A stretch of 64,000 nt of DNA, from positions 26,271,732-26,335,731 of the forward strand of contig OU744449.1 in the NCBI GenBank assembly GCA_916610825.1, read 5' to 3'. The position numbers and the translations under genes are program-made. Positions 12,401 through 26,900 of this stretch are shown one piece after another. Below the pieces are notes generated by a model. It searched no databases. It saw nothing but the letters and a program-made list of their open reading frames with translations, and was not told where the DNA came from. The stretch comes from Haliclystus octoradiatus. Taxonomy: Eukaryota > Cnidaria > Staurozoa > Stauromedusae > Haliclystidae. Position 1 is the stretch's first letter. Every line of letters starts with the position of its first letter.

Positions 12401-15400
12401 AGAAAGAGCGACGCTATCATTCATAAATCTGAAACAATAGGGAAATCTAAAATCCACATAAAAATTCTATAAAAACTTCTCTGTTTCTTGTCTAGAGTCA
12501 ATTTTTGTTGTAGAGTTCACCTATAATGAATTTACAAACCAGTTTACAGTCAGAAACCGCTCAATGTATATGTTTGGTGATTTCGTCATGCTTTCGTGGA
12601 TTAGCAGAATCATTGAAAACAATAGAATCAAAGACGCTCAGGATCATGAAGCTCACATGCTGCTGCATATATCAAAGTGTTAAGAAGGCTATGACAATGA
12701 ATCATGGAATATAAATTGATTATTGAAAGGTTTACAAGAAAACTAGACTAAAACAAGAAACGGTAAAAAATGAGCATATTTCTTTAAAACACTCCTATGT
12801 AATTTGCCTAGAGAAACCTGTCCTTTAGATCTGCTTGTGTCGCACTGTCTGCAACTTTGGAATACCCGACGTGCAATATGTTTGGAGCACAAATAGATGA
12901 ATTTAGAGAAAATACTGCTGCTGTATGAACTTCAATGAACTTGTATCAATAAACACATCAAACAACATATGCTGAAAACATTTGATGTAAAATATCAAAC
13001 ATTGAAATCAGATAATAAATTATGCAGATAGAAATTGACAATGATACTCACTATCTTTACTGTCCATTGTCACATAATTAAGATCTTGAATTCGCATAAT
13101 GAAAATCCTGCAAACATATTAGATTTGTGATGATCTCAAAATCACAACAAATTTACAATCTTGTCATCGATACACATATTAAGTGTACACCATAAGCTGT
13201 CAACTGTGAATTACTTATTTATCATTTATGACCTGTGCTGACTTTTTATCAGCATAATCAATGCGCAACATAAGTAAACTACAGTAGAAACTCTCTATAG
13301 CGGCACTCCCAAGGAACTTCAAAAAGGTATGTTATAGGCGATGTGCCATTAAAGCCAATAATTTATAAGAATATAGATACTAAATTTCACAAAATTTCAA
13401 CATCAGTTAAATTCAGTATGTTCCCTAGTGAAAAACAGTTCAGGAGTTCATGAACATTTCCTAAAAATTGGATGCCATTTAACGTTCATGTTCTGTTCAT
13501 GAACTCCTCAATTGTTTTTCGCAGGGGTAATAGGAACTTTCTATACCGGTTAGTAATCTTTAAGAGTTGACTTTAATTTTGGATATTTGAAAAAACAAAC
13601 ACCAGTGAACAATTAACATCAATTTCACATTTTTCAAAATAACTTGTATACTATAAGTTATGGATAAACTGACTACTATAGACAGGCGTTCTTTATATCA
13701 GGTTTGGCTGTTTTGCTACCGAAAAACAGTTTAGTAGTTCATGAACTGTTCATGAACTGTTCATGACCTCCTAAACTGTTTTTGCAGAGGCTTGATTCAT
13801 AATTTTCAACATAGCATTCCTGTAATTCTATATCTCTCACCTGTTTAGATATGAATTTAGAAATGAGTTATCGAGATCTATTTGCGTTGTTTGCTTTGTG
13901 ACATTACCTGAGAGTAAAATAAATAACATATACGTGAAATGATGGCATAATTTACTGTGGATTCTGTTTTATAAAGTCTACGAATTACCCTAATAAATAA
14001 TAAATTCAAAAACTTAACGTTCATAATCAAAAACAGGCACATTTGATTCTTATATAACCATAGATAAGGTTAATTTTCCAGCAGGGGGAGAAAAACACTT
14101 TTCAGTGCCTGAGACCACATAATTTTGCCTTAAAAATGTCTGCAAATACTTCACTGAAAATTTTCCTGGTTAAGCAATTCAAACTGATCTAATTTACACA
14201 CAAAGAATTAGTTTCATTCTTATCCAACTCTTATTCAGTTTCATTAATAAACTACATGGATAGATTCAGAATACTTTTAAACCTTAAAAAACGTGACTAG
14301 AGGAGTTCCATTCTTGTGCCTGCGACCACTAGTTCTAGTGGTCCCAAGATTTTCTACCCCTGCTTTTCAGATGGAAGAGTTCGTTGGCTACCGATTTTGC
14401 AGTATTTAAACATGGTCAATTAAATCAAGAATGATAAATTTGATCTCAAGAAGGAAATGCTTAGTAAGTCGTTGACAAATTCTTATAACTAATCCTAGTT
14501 TTATTGTAATACAGTTAAACCTGTTATAATGGTCACCTATATACAGTGGTCACTCTTGCAATGTCTAAAATAGTATTTTTCTATTGAATCAAACCTGTAT
14601 ATAAAGGCCACCTGTCTATAGAGGTCAATTTATCTACCTGTTGTAGCTGGCTGTTATATACAGGTTTCACTGTAATTAAAAAATGAACTGTTATGTTTCT
14701 TTATTGTATATCAGTCATATGAAAACAAAACAAGTAGCTTATTAGGTTTCTGAATAACCCTTGAAAAAAGCAGTTCAGGAGTTCATGAACGTTGAATGGT
14801 CTGAAATTTTTATGAACAATTTATGAACAGTTCATGAAAATTGAGGCCGCCATTTAACGTTCACGAACTGTTCATGAACTACTGAACTGTTTTTCGCAGG
14901 GGAAATGATGATGACGATGATGATGATGATAATGCAGTTATGAAATGATAATGCACTTATGAATCATAGCTTTCTGCTAATTGATTTAAATAAATAATAC
15001 TAGCTAACGTACATGTGAATTCTCGGAGAGACGGATTTAATATTAATATTCCTTAACCTATTTCCACTTGGCAATTTGACGTTAGTGCAGTGGTCAAGGT
15101 GTAGGAGCTCAGCCAGCAGGGTTTCGGATCCAATCCCTGACCGAGATGCACAATTGGTTAGCAGCAGGTGCCTTTAAACCGATACACACTCAAAAAAATA
15201 CTCACCAACAAAACAACTACGACCCTGGTCAAAAAAAGTTACAAACTTTGTTTTGTTAAAAAGATTAATAATTAAAATTATTACTTACATAAGAAAAGCG
15301 ATAAGCCAGCAAAACTATATCCAGTTATATAAGCATCGTAGGCTGCTTCATGAAGACGATCTTGTCCGTTATTATATACCGTAAAGCCTTGAGCAAGGGC

Positions 15401-18400
15401 TAAGAGAAAATAAAAACATTTATCATTGTATTCATCTGAGTAACTGATTAAAATATTATCTAGTAAACAATCAAGTCCAGGTCTAAGTGCGCGTACAATA
15501 AACGAAAACTTCAAGTCAAAATTAAATAAACCTTTTCAAAATCAAAAGAAGTAGTTTTAAATAAAAGAATATTATAGATTAACTATTGCTCGATTAAAAG
15601 ATATGACAATAAAAAAACTAAAATAACTAATTTATAAATTCAATGCTAACGTTTTTGATTACTTAAGAAACATGTTTTATTAATTACAAAGTAGTTTGTA
15701 TTTCAATGGCAAATGCTGTGAATGCATTCATTTTTCAAGAATAATCTATAGATAACTGGACATTTTTATTTTAATCGACTTACCAACCAATCCTCGTTGA
15801 AATGGCTCATCTTCGATTCGTGTTTTAACATCTGCTAAATTTGTCGCCAGTACATATTCCTGCAATAACGATATCAAAACAATAGAAGAATGTGGCCGAG
15901 CAATGGGGGATGATATAACTATGTGTACTATATTATTATTTCTTATGGAAACATGAGTAATAAAAAATAAAAATAATATAATGTTTAAATTTAAATAAAT
16001 TCAAGTAATTTCAACAAGTAAATTTGGATTTTTCTAAAAATCTTGCATTATTTTTGAGCAGAGCGCAGTCAAACCTGTTACAACGGTTACAATTTTACAA
16101 TGGCCACATGTCTATGGTGGTCACTCTTGGAATATTCAAATGATTCAACCGCGTATATAGATATACCAGTATCCACAAAAAGGTTTTACCTTCTAAAATC
16201 TTCCTAAAAAGTTTTTCTTGAAATTTTCTTATGAATTCTGCCACAAAACGTAACCAAAGATTCATTGCATCAAATCGAAAAGTCAGAACAAATATTAAAA
16301 TATCGAGTTATGAATCATGATAACATTCCAATTGGATTGTAGTGTTTCGATTGCATTTCATGGCTACCGCAGATTGCATTGGATGAAAATTAAAATAAAT
16401 TGAATTACTGTTACCTTGATGGGTGGCATTGACGCTAGTAATTTTGTATCCATAATTCTACAAATAGAGATAAAAAATATTTCGATTGAATTGTTTATCA
16501 GCTTTAATCAGAAAGATGTTTTGTAAAAATGTGTTACAATAGAAACATCTCAATATTATTAAAATGACTTTTAAAAACAACATTAATGCTCTCCAATAAT
16601 CAGATAACATGCGAATAATGTGAATATATGACAGTGAAAACAAATCGTAATTCTAACCTTGGAAACACTGTCTGCACAACTTGCTTGAATTCTGAAAAAC
16701 TCTATACAATACAAATCAACAACAAATAAAAAAAATCAAATGATATATGCAGAATAATTCTTTACAAATTTTCTTTCATAGCAAAGGCCAATCTGTCGAC
16801 CTTACATATTTCAAGCTTAAATGGGATGCATAGATAATTTATACCAGCACTTTGTATCGCAGCTTTTATTTGTAACGACGTATGTGTAATGTCATCGACA
16901 AGCAACTTATAAATATAGTAAAACCTGTCATAGCGGTCACTTCTATACAGCAGCGACCTGTCTATAGTGGTCACTCTTGCAATGTCTAAAATTGTATTTT
17001 CTATTGAATAAAACCTGTATATAAAGGCCACCTGTTTATAATGGTCAATTTATCTACCTCTCGTAGCTGGCTGTTATATACAGGTTTCACTGTATTTGGA
17101 AAAATAAATAATGATAACAAATGAATAAATCAAACAAAGATTAGTCAAGTTTTACTGTTATACATAGCTCTACTTAACTGTATCAAACACTCTCTTAAAC
17201 GGTTTGCATATTATTCTTATTCTTATTATAATTAATATAGTACAAACATTCTAATAAATGAATATCATCAAAATGTCAATAGCAGTAATTGAACCAACCC
17301 TGCGAAAATAGTTCAGGAGTTTATGAACAGTTCATGAACAGTTCATGAACGTTAAATGGCCCCAAATATTCATGAACTGTTCATGAACTGTTCATGAACT
17401 CCTCAACTGTTTTCGTAGGGGCAGAGATCTTGCCATAAGAATGTGAGACAATGGTGTTGATAACTACTTCAGCAACTTGCGATTCAAGCAGCTAGCAGAG
17501 ATTTGAAAATCATACAGATTACGCCCAGGAATGAGTACCACTATACTCAAGGTCCGACAAAATTTTTAGCCTTCTGGAATCCTAGAGGCATTTCAAAATT
17601 TTCGCCAAATTTTTTTGTTGGTTTTTGACCAATTATAATCATCAAAAATACCAGTTTTCTTCGGAATTTGCTTTAACCTTTAGGAATCTAGGATTCTAGG
17701 ATTCCTACTTTTGTCGGACCCTGACTATACTACAAAGAACTATCCTCAGGCAGAGTTCATCTATTAACAATTCCTTACCTGTGGCAAAGGCGTTATGAAT
17801 TGATTAATTGTTAAAAGAACATCAAGTAACATGTTATGACCCACAATAATCTTTTTCTGAAAAATGAATTCAAAAAATATAATGTGCTACAATTTAAAAT
17901 GGATGTACAGTAGAGAAAACAACTTTCGTATTTGCGGCACTTTTGCAACGTAGCAGTCGACGCTGGGAATTGAAAATAGTTTGTTTCGAAACCTGAAATT
18001 CTATAACTTCCACTTCCAATTTATGCATCGTTTAGGGAACGAATTTAGCTGATTTTTGGATAGTAACTGCTACTAATATCAACCCCTGCGAAAAACAATT
18101 CAGGAGTTCATGAACAGCTCATGAACAGTTCATGAACGTTAATGGCCCCAATTTTCCTGAACTGTTCATGAACTGTTCATGAACAGTTCATGAACCCTCA
18201 CAGACAGTTCACGAACAGTTCATGAAAATTTGTGGCCATTTAACGTTCATGAACTTTTCATTAACTGTTCATGAACTCCTGGACTGTTTTCGCAGGGGAA
18301 GTGCTGCCGTTTGAGGCTCTTCCTCCCACAATGGGTTTTCTCTCTATTGTAAATATTATTATTAGATATAGATCTAGATTAGATAATATTATTATTGCGT

Positions 18401-20960
18401 GTGTTTTTCATTAAACGCTTCAATTGTGTCTGATTCTGCTGATTGAGTACAGTAGATGCATGAAACTTGAATGAACAGTTTATTGTAACAGCTTTTTTCT
18501 ACTACAACTGCTGAGTTATTACAATGATTATTATCACAGTTCCAAAAAGCAATCACCTTTTGAAAGTAACTTTGATAATTGATTATTAACAAGGAATGAA
18601 AAAATATATATATAATAGGCGTAATTAATGAAATGTCAGATAAATTTGGATATAATCTACTACCGAACACAGGTTTGGGACGGGTCCACAATTGAAAATA
18701 AAGTTGATGGTTTTGAATATTTATGAAGTTTTGAGGAGAAACAACACCTTCAAGTCAATAGACACTCTGAATCCCAAAATTATAGATCAGTTTGAGTAAC
18801 GCATTACAGTAAAACCTGTTATAACGAACACCTCTATACAGCGACCACCTGTCTATAGTGGCCACTCTTGCAATGTCTAAAATAGTATTTTCTATTGAAT
18901 AAAACCTATATATAAAGGCCACCTGTGTATTGTGGTCAATTTATCTACCTCTCTTAGCTGGCCGTAATATATACAGGTTTCACTGTACATTATTATGTAG
19001 TAGTCGAACAAACGATATTATTGAATATCAGAATCGAGAAAAAAACTTACTGATTTTGACAATATATCAATAATCTTGCTAAAACCAACAGCCATCTCAA
19101 ACTGGTCCTGAAGCACAAATGAATAACAAATTGAAATACGAACAGAATAATTAAACTTTATTTAGTCAGCAGCGAAAAACAGTTCAGGAGTTCAAGAACA
19201 ACTCATGATAAATAGTTTATGAATCTTAAATTGTCCAAACTTTTCATGAACAATTCATGAAAATTGGGGTCATTTAACGTTCATGAACAGTTCATGAACT
19301 CCTGAACTGTTTTTCACAGGGGCTTTGGTAATGCCCTGGTCAAATAATTTTATTTCTCCCACATAATGTTGTTGAAATAGAAAGTCTTTGCCCCATCCCC
19401 ACAAGATGTTAGCAAAATAAGGACAAAACTAGACACAAGAATTGAAGGGTGATTTGTAGTGTGCACTGAAAAATAAAAATAGCTCCATGCATGTGAAATT
19501 GCACACTTTCAACACTACGGATCAATAGAATTGTGAAAAACTTATGAATAAATTAATAGGATTCTATCAAAAGTGCATAGTCAATCTCTAATAATCTCCA
19601 CAAAAATGTTAATCTCTGCTTTGTAATTCAATTTAATGCTCATATATATGATGCTATGAAATTATATTTTATTCAAAAAAAGTGAAAACAGATTTTTAAC
19701 AAAAATTAAAACCAACACTTTATGAAAAGTGTGCTGTTCCATGTTAATGAATTTTCAAACAGTTTTCATGAGCTGTCCAAGTACACTTTTCATGACATCA
19801 AGTTGTGAAGTTGCTGATAAACAGCTCATAAAATTCAACAACATGCAATTTTGAATTTCACGAGCAGTTAATGAAGTGTGTGAACTGTCAAAAAGTTCAT
19901 TTTCATAGAATCATAGGAAGTTTAGGATCTTTCGATCAAAATTCTCAATTAAATTCATTATATATCTGATGCTCTAGCTTATTACTCCAGATGCAAACAA
20001 AACCCAGAGTTCATCAACTGTTCACAATACTCATGAACTGTTTATGAACATCCTATATAGCGTTCAAGGTTCGATGATCTTCTTCCGGGATTCAAATTTT
20101 TACTCCACAAATTTTTGGATGTTAAATCGTGTAAACGCTGTAGCAGCTTATGATGGTGATAATTGTTATAAGAACATATTAAACACTACAACTTTTTACT
20201 CAACTTCCTAACTTTCACTCAAAAAACAAAAGCAAACGATTTTCCCTGTTAGAGTTCCAGAATCCTCCATTTTATCAAACCTTGAAAACAGTCCATGAAT
20301 AATTTATGAACATCCCATAAACTGTTGATGAACTGTGACTTAGTTCTGTTTTTCATGAACAGTTTATGAGCTGTTTGGGGAAATTAACACTTGCGAGTTT
20401 ACCCAGTGATTAGGGTTCATAAAAAGTCAACTTACTAGATCTTCAGCATTTTTGGCCTTCTGCATGGCTTTTTTTTCTTCGGCTGTTACACATGACAATT
20501 TCATAACTTTGACATTCTAAAAGAAAATTTGAAAACATAAACAATAAACCCATAAAACCAATCTGTATTCTATATTCCGAGGTTGGGGTTTGATAGCACG
20601 TTAGGTCCATACATGTTATTTGTATCTGTCTGTAATTGTGTCCATGTCATCGAAATAAACAAGCATTTGTGCTTACGGCGTGACAGCTAACGAGGGATGC
20701 GGATAATTTATTTTAATTTCACAATGATCACCTTTTGAAACTTGGTTAATAGCATCAACAAGGATGTCCCATTATTGATTCTCAAAGAAATTAATTATAA
20801 TTAAACTTATTTGACTGAAGAGGCTTGTTCTATTGGTAGATATCAACAAATCAAATAAAAATGATAACAAAAAAACATGATGAATTTATAGCAAAAAGTA
20901 TAACAATGACATATTTACAGGCAGTTAGACATTACACTACTGAAAATAAATCAGTATTAT

Positions 20961-20993
<33 letters not shown>

Positions 20994-23900
20994 TTTTATA
21001 GCGCCTATATCATTTTCTCTAAGCGCTTTACAATATCTAAGTGTAAAAAAAAAAAAATAAAAATTTACAATTAACATCATATTAGTTTCGAACTTTAGTA
21101 AAATTAAAAAGTAAAAGTAAACGATAATGATTAATACACATTTATGTGCCTAAAATATAGTGTCAATAAAATAAAGTTGAGTTATTAACTGCCAAAAGCT
21201 ACACAAAACAAATGTGTTTTCAATTTACTTTTGAACACATCTAGTGATGCACTACATCTAACTACTTCCGGTAACTTGTTCCACAAAAATTTCTGTACAT
21301 TTTCACCAGCGTTATCTTTTTCAGTACTTTTTCAGTATATTTTTCAGTATATTTTCAATACTTTACAAACTTATAATAGTGTTAAGTATCTATTTTAATA
21401 ATATCATACCTTTTCGTTCCTACACGTTTCTGCTTGGATGCAATCAGGAAATCTGAAAGTTTTAGAAGACTTTCAATCAAATTTCATAATTAAATTGGAA
21501 ATTGTGACGATTGGCACAAAATTAACTTCCGCAGACTGTACCAGAAATACAGCAAAACTTCCCCAGATATATCTGCATATATACGCAAGCAGAATTTGAT
21601 GCTGTTCAGAAAATGAGTACCAACGTAAAAACAGTTCATGGCAATGAAAATTGGGCCATTGAACCTTTATATGAACTGTTCATTAACTGTTTACAACATG
21701 CTCATGTACAGTTAATGAAATTCTGTAAAGTTCATGAACTGTTGATGAGCAACTCAGAATGTTCATGAAAATTTCATAAACTAAACAAGTTTTTTGCAGG
21801 GGTAATACCTAGGATGAATAAAATTTTGGTCCAGAAAGGCTTCGATTCTTTTATTTCGCTTTCTGTCTCAAATAACATAAGAAAATATGTTTTATGGCTT
21901 TCCTTTTCAATATCTAATTTAATCGGTGTTTTATTTCAACTTAGCAAGGTATCACAAACGTATTAGCCCTCCAAGAAGCGGGAAACATTTGGTTTACAAA
22001 ACAGTGAAACATTTGGAAAAATTGTAACCAAATTTGCTAAAATTTGACTTGTAGTTTTGAAGCTTGAGTCAAGACCAAAAGGCAAACTTGACATACAATC
22101 GATAATTACGAAAAATGTCTGTGCACCGATGAGGAATCAAACCAGTGCAAACAAATATGATCTATTAGCTAAGTAGTGGATCATTATCATTTAATATTTG
22201 CAATACCTTCTTTCCACAGCTTCGTAAATCAACCTCCGGTTAAAACTAGTTGAAAAAAGAAATAATGATGAAAATCGTAGATTGTTGTTGCTTGGTTAAG
22301 AGTTAAACAAATATTTTGTTAACTAAATAAAATGAATCGAATTATCAAATGTGAAGCAATACTTTCTCCATCTATATTAGTAGTCAATGTTAATATTGAT
22401 GATATTACATGTGGATATTATAATAACTTACGATGAACTCGGAGATAATATAAGGAATTTTTCATCCGGACTCTTCAAAAGGTTGTTGGCTTTATCGCTA
22501 AAAATGTAAAACAAAAAACACAATTGTATCAATAATACGCATTGAAAGTTGTTGCATGAAATATTTAAATCCAAATGCTGCTGTAATTATTAGTTTTTAC
22601 GACTAAATTATTTTCTTTCTTATTAAGTCTAAAGCTACAGATTGGCTAATTCAAATAATCAGGTCATTCGCTCCAGACCATAAACTGATTTTGAAACTCA
22701 ATAAACTTTGAGAATGATCCAACTAATAGGAAAATGAAATCTCGTTTTTATGTTAGTAAATTTACTCAAACGTACATCTAAAAAGTTGAAGTTTGCACAA
22801 CGTAAAACACTTTGTCGGCCCCTGCTCCTAGCATCGTAGATCTCCACCAAAAACAAGGAATAACTTACCAAACATCTTCCACATATTTCTTTTGTGACGC
22901 AGGTATAGGTGTAGTTGGTATTGGTTTCTTCTGTACCTTTTGTGGCGTAGTTGGCTCCGAAGGAGTTCCATTGCTTGTATATTTAAAACGGGTACTACGA
23001 TGATGATCTTCATCAGATGGGTACATATACGATAAACCTTGATAAAGAAAACTTCAAGATAATTATGATGAGACGATTGTTGTGTATTGCATAACGCATC
23101 TGCGTTTATAGTGTGATGACCAGATGTCTAGACATCTCGAGGATAAGGGTATGACTCCCCTGAAGAGGGTTTTTCAAAAATGAGCCCGATTATTCTGATA
23201 AGGGGCCATCCATAAAGTACGTACTCAGTAAACATTCCAATATTCAACACCCCATTCTACTGCACAAAGCTGTACGTTTAAAGATACCCCCTTCTATGTA
23301 TTTACTAACAATTTTGCAACCCCTGCATTATTACAAAATTTAACTTTCTTGTTTCTAAAAGTATACAAGTGCAACTATTTCTGTAAAAATGCAAATCTTT
23401 ACGCTTAAAAGTGGATTTTCAGTTTAATTTTTCTGCAATAAAATCAATTTAATCAGCATAAAACTGATAATAATGTTTAGAAGCCCTAATACAATAAACT
23501 GAAACCTTGTGTTCTGTTTTCGAAGTAAATACTGAAAATTGTCCAGGATTTATTTTGATATACGCAGACATTTCGTAGCAAGATGACAATTTTATTCAAA
23601 AGGCAAAAGCGAAACAAACACAAACCAAAACAGATTAAACAATGAGATCAAAACTTGCTCTCCTCCTTGGAATAAAGTTTTGCGCTAAAAGGTTTTACGA
23701 AACGAGGAGGTCAGTACAGGTTTCAGAGCAAAGGGGTCAAGTTGTGAAGTTGATTCAAATGGTTCCGACTCCATTTCTTATCTTTGTAAATCAACTCTTA
23801 ATAGGAAATATAAAAAACCTGGATGCTTACCTCCTTTAACCCATTTATTGAAATCAAACCCTTGCTTCCCTAGAAACTCCAAAGCTGAGTTCTGAAAAAG

Positions 23901-26900
23901 AGACATATCATTGTAAGTTAATAGATGCACTATGAATATATACTGCAAGTTGCTGCACAATTTATAAAATAGTTTTCAAGTTGTCAAATTAATTATTTTT
24001 GATTGTTCTTTTGATGAAATATTTGATTATGTTGTTCTATTTGTAGGCTAATTGGTTGGTTGTAAAGTGTTGGACAATAGCAAACGAAAATAACACTTTG
24101 CCCATGCCGCTTTCTTGTTTTTGTGGCCACATTTACACGGACACTGCTTTTCGATTCAATTAAAATAGAGAAATTTGGTTTACTGAGTGATAATAATCCC
24201 CAATTAAGTGCAACTTGTAAGCGTGGAAAATCGCACAACAGAATAATAGACCCTATAGCTTCAAAAACCTTACATCATAGGCCTACAATATAAACTGATA
24301 CTGACTGTTAGAAAAACAGAGACAACCAATAGTTTTTGTCTATAATAGGATTATCATAAATTACGTTATATAGGATTATATCAATCAGAAATGATGTTAT
24401 ATATTCAAATTTAATAGCATGCGTCCAAAGCATTTCATTCTTCTTGGCATAACACTGTGAAAATAACTCTTGAAAACTGGATAATGTAAAACAGGTTATT
24501 TAACATGAAGGCCTACAAACCTAACCTGTGTAGGCTACAGTTCACAAACACTGGCATCCTGAACAGATTTTGAATTTTCCCGAAGTTTTTAAAGCATTCA
24601 TGAATTTGGCTTCTGACCCCAGTCATATTTTTTTGCAAGGAGAGCAATCGCTTCTTGTAAACACGAATTGCTACATACTCAGGAAGTCTTTGTAAAATGT
24701 GGTCTAAAACGTATCATGTATCAAAGAATTTACATCGTTATATTATCACCTGACATTCAAACGTAACATTCTCTTCTTGTCTGTTGAAAGGTCTTTTGAA
24801 AACATAAAAATTGAATGGCCTTGCAATATATCTGAAAGATAAAAAATGTAAAACAGTCTTAAATTATTACTTTGGAAAAATCTTTGAAGAAATTGATATT
24901 CAACATAAGGTAATTGTTGGCAAAATACACAAATATCCTAAGTCTAAAGCTAGAAATGTGAAAGCATGTATATGTGGGTGTCTAGTTTTCCGCTGTTTTC
25001 CTTGAAACTATTCAAGTTTTAAATTAGCCCAATTTGTAAAGACTCATTGCGATTTTTCTATATAACACTTAGTGTTCAACAATAAATTAAATAACGTAGG
25101 AATCTTATTTGAGACAACAAGCTAGAAGTCTTTAATGCAAATTATATTTATGGATATTATAATAATAGGCCTAATATAATAATATTACATTTTCAGTACA
25201 TTACAAATATAATATTACGAATAGCAACACCCTACGCATAAGTGCTTGTTTATTTGGGGGACATGAACATATTTACAGACAAATACAAACAAGTGTGCAC
25301 TGACAAGATATTGGAATTCGGCCTCCAGCATCGAGTCCGGACACTCTTCCACTAAGCTACCAGTGCACATTATTATGGATTTCTTCTATTCAATAAAGTT
25401 ATTGAAAATGTATGTTATCTAGGAACCATATAAATTGAATTAGTCTCACTTTTTGCTTGCTTCATCCCAGCAAAATGGACAAATACCATATTGAGTAATT
25501 GAAAATTTGGCAGATCCCTGCAATCAAGGCAATAGTTTACATACAATACAATGCCAACAACGGATTAACCCATAATAGGCAGCATAAGGAGACAGCCTAC
25601 GACGAGGCAGCCCCTGCAAAAAAAGTTCAGGAGTTCATGAAGAATTCATGAATATTAAATGGCCTAAATTCCATGGACTTTTTCATGAACAGTTCATGAA
25701 CCCTCACATAGAGTTCATGCCCATGAACATTAAATGGAGCCAAATATTGAACTGTTGCTATTGTGCTAATATATTTCAAACGTGACTATTAGTAATCTTA
25801 GCAATAACATTCCTACAAAATTAAATAGATGGTGTATAAGCTAATGAAATGAAAAATTTTAATTGATTATTTAAAATATCAAAATATTTACATTTCCTAT
25901 AAAGTAGAGGATTCAAAAAATACATCGAAAAGCGTAGTTTCCAATGTGAAAACGCTTTTATCAGACAATTGTGAGGCGTCAACATCAAAAAAATTATCGA
26001 AAAGGTGCTAGCCGCTTTGCAGTTGACAGTTTGAAATGGGCTTGAAACAATCAGGAAGTTTATGTAATATGTAAACTTATTTATTCGGAATAAATTATGA
26101 TCCAGTAGGCTAACAATGATTATTGACGATTGTAAGTTTTGCATCGAGCTTCCCTTCATTACGCTCAAAATCGGAATTTGAATATTTCAATCTGTCAGAT
26201 CCCCAGTCCAGTTGTTGGACTACAAGACAATTAAGGTATTGTTACCGCCCTTCATTGCTGAGAAACATGAAACAATAAAACTTTATGAATTGTTGTTACA
26301 GATGATATTTTCACGTGTAAAATTATGATACTTTTTTGTGTATGAAATAACAACTTTTCAAATACGGCTTTCCTCAACGGCAGAACCATGCATACCACTG
26401 ATAATTATATGATATCAAATCATTGTGAAGCTATAATAAACAGATATTAAGTAAAAGCTTTCCCTGTTACTTGTTGTTTCACAGGTTTTATTGCGACGTT
26501 AAGACGATGAACTAAACAATTAAAAATGTGCAATATTTTATTATTGCAAAGCTAGAAAAAAGCATAAACCATTAGGCCTACAATACAATACAATGTTACA
26601 CGTATAACAATAATACCTTTCTAAGAATCTGATATCGATCTTCCGGAGTGTCAAGTGTACAAGCCCCAGCGCGTCTATTCAAACCTGAAACACATATCAT
26701 ATTGATCAAGGAGTATAAGCCTAATTTGGGGGAACTGATCATGGAATTATAAAAGGAATATTGATTACATTGTTTTAGAATTTCTTACCAGTGAACTCTG
26801 TGTCTATGGCAATAAATGTGGCATTGCTCACAGCTTCTCTGAAAAGTGGGAGGGCTTGTGCAAAATCTGAATAATAAAATAAAGAAAATAGACAAGGAAT

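Noticed and set aside
16658-16692. PARN exon 14 acceptor at TTTTTCAG|AATTC
   Set aside because: It breaks phase with exon 13. GTATAG|AGTTTT nine bases upstream restores SFSEFKQVV in line with the human protein.
25821-26168. 115-aa minus-strand open frame in PARN intron 3
   Set aside because: No homology, no codon-use signal and it lies wholly in an intron of the same strand; probably chance in AT-rich DNA.
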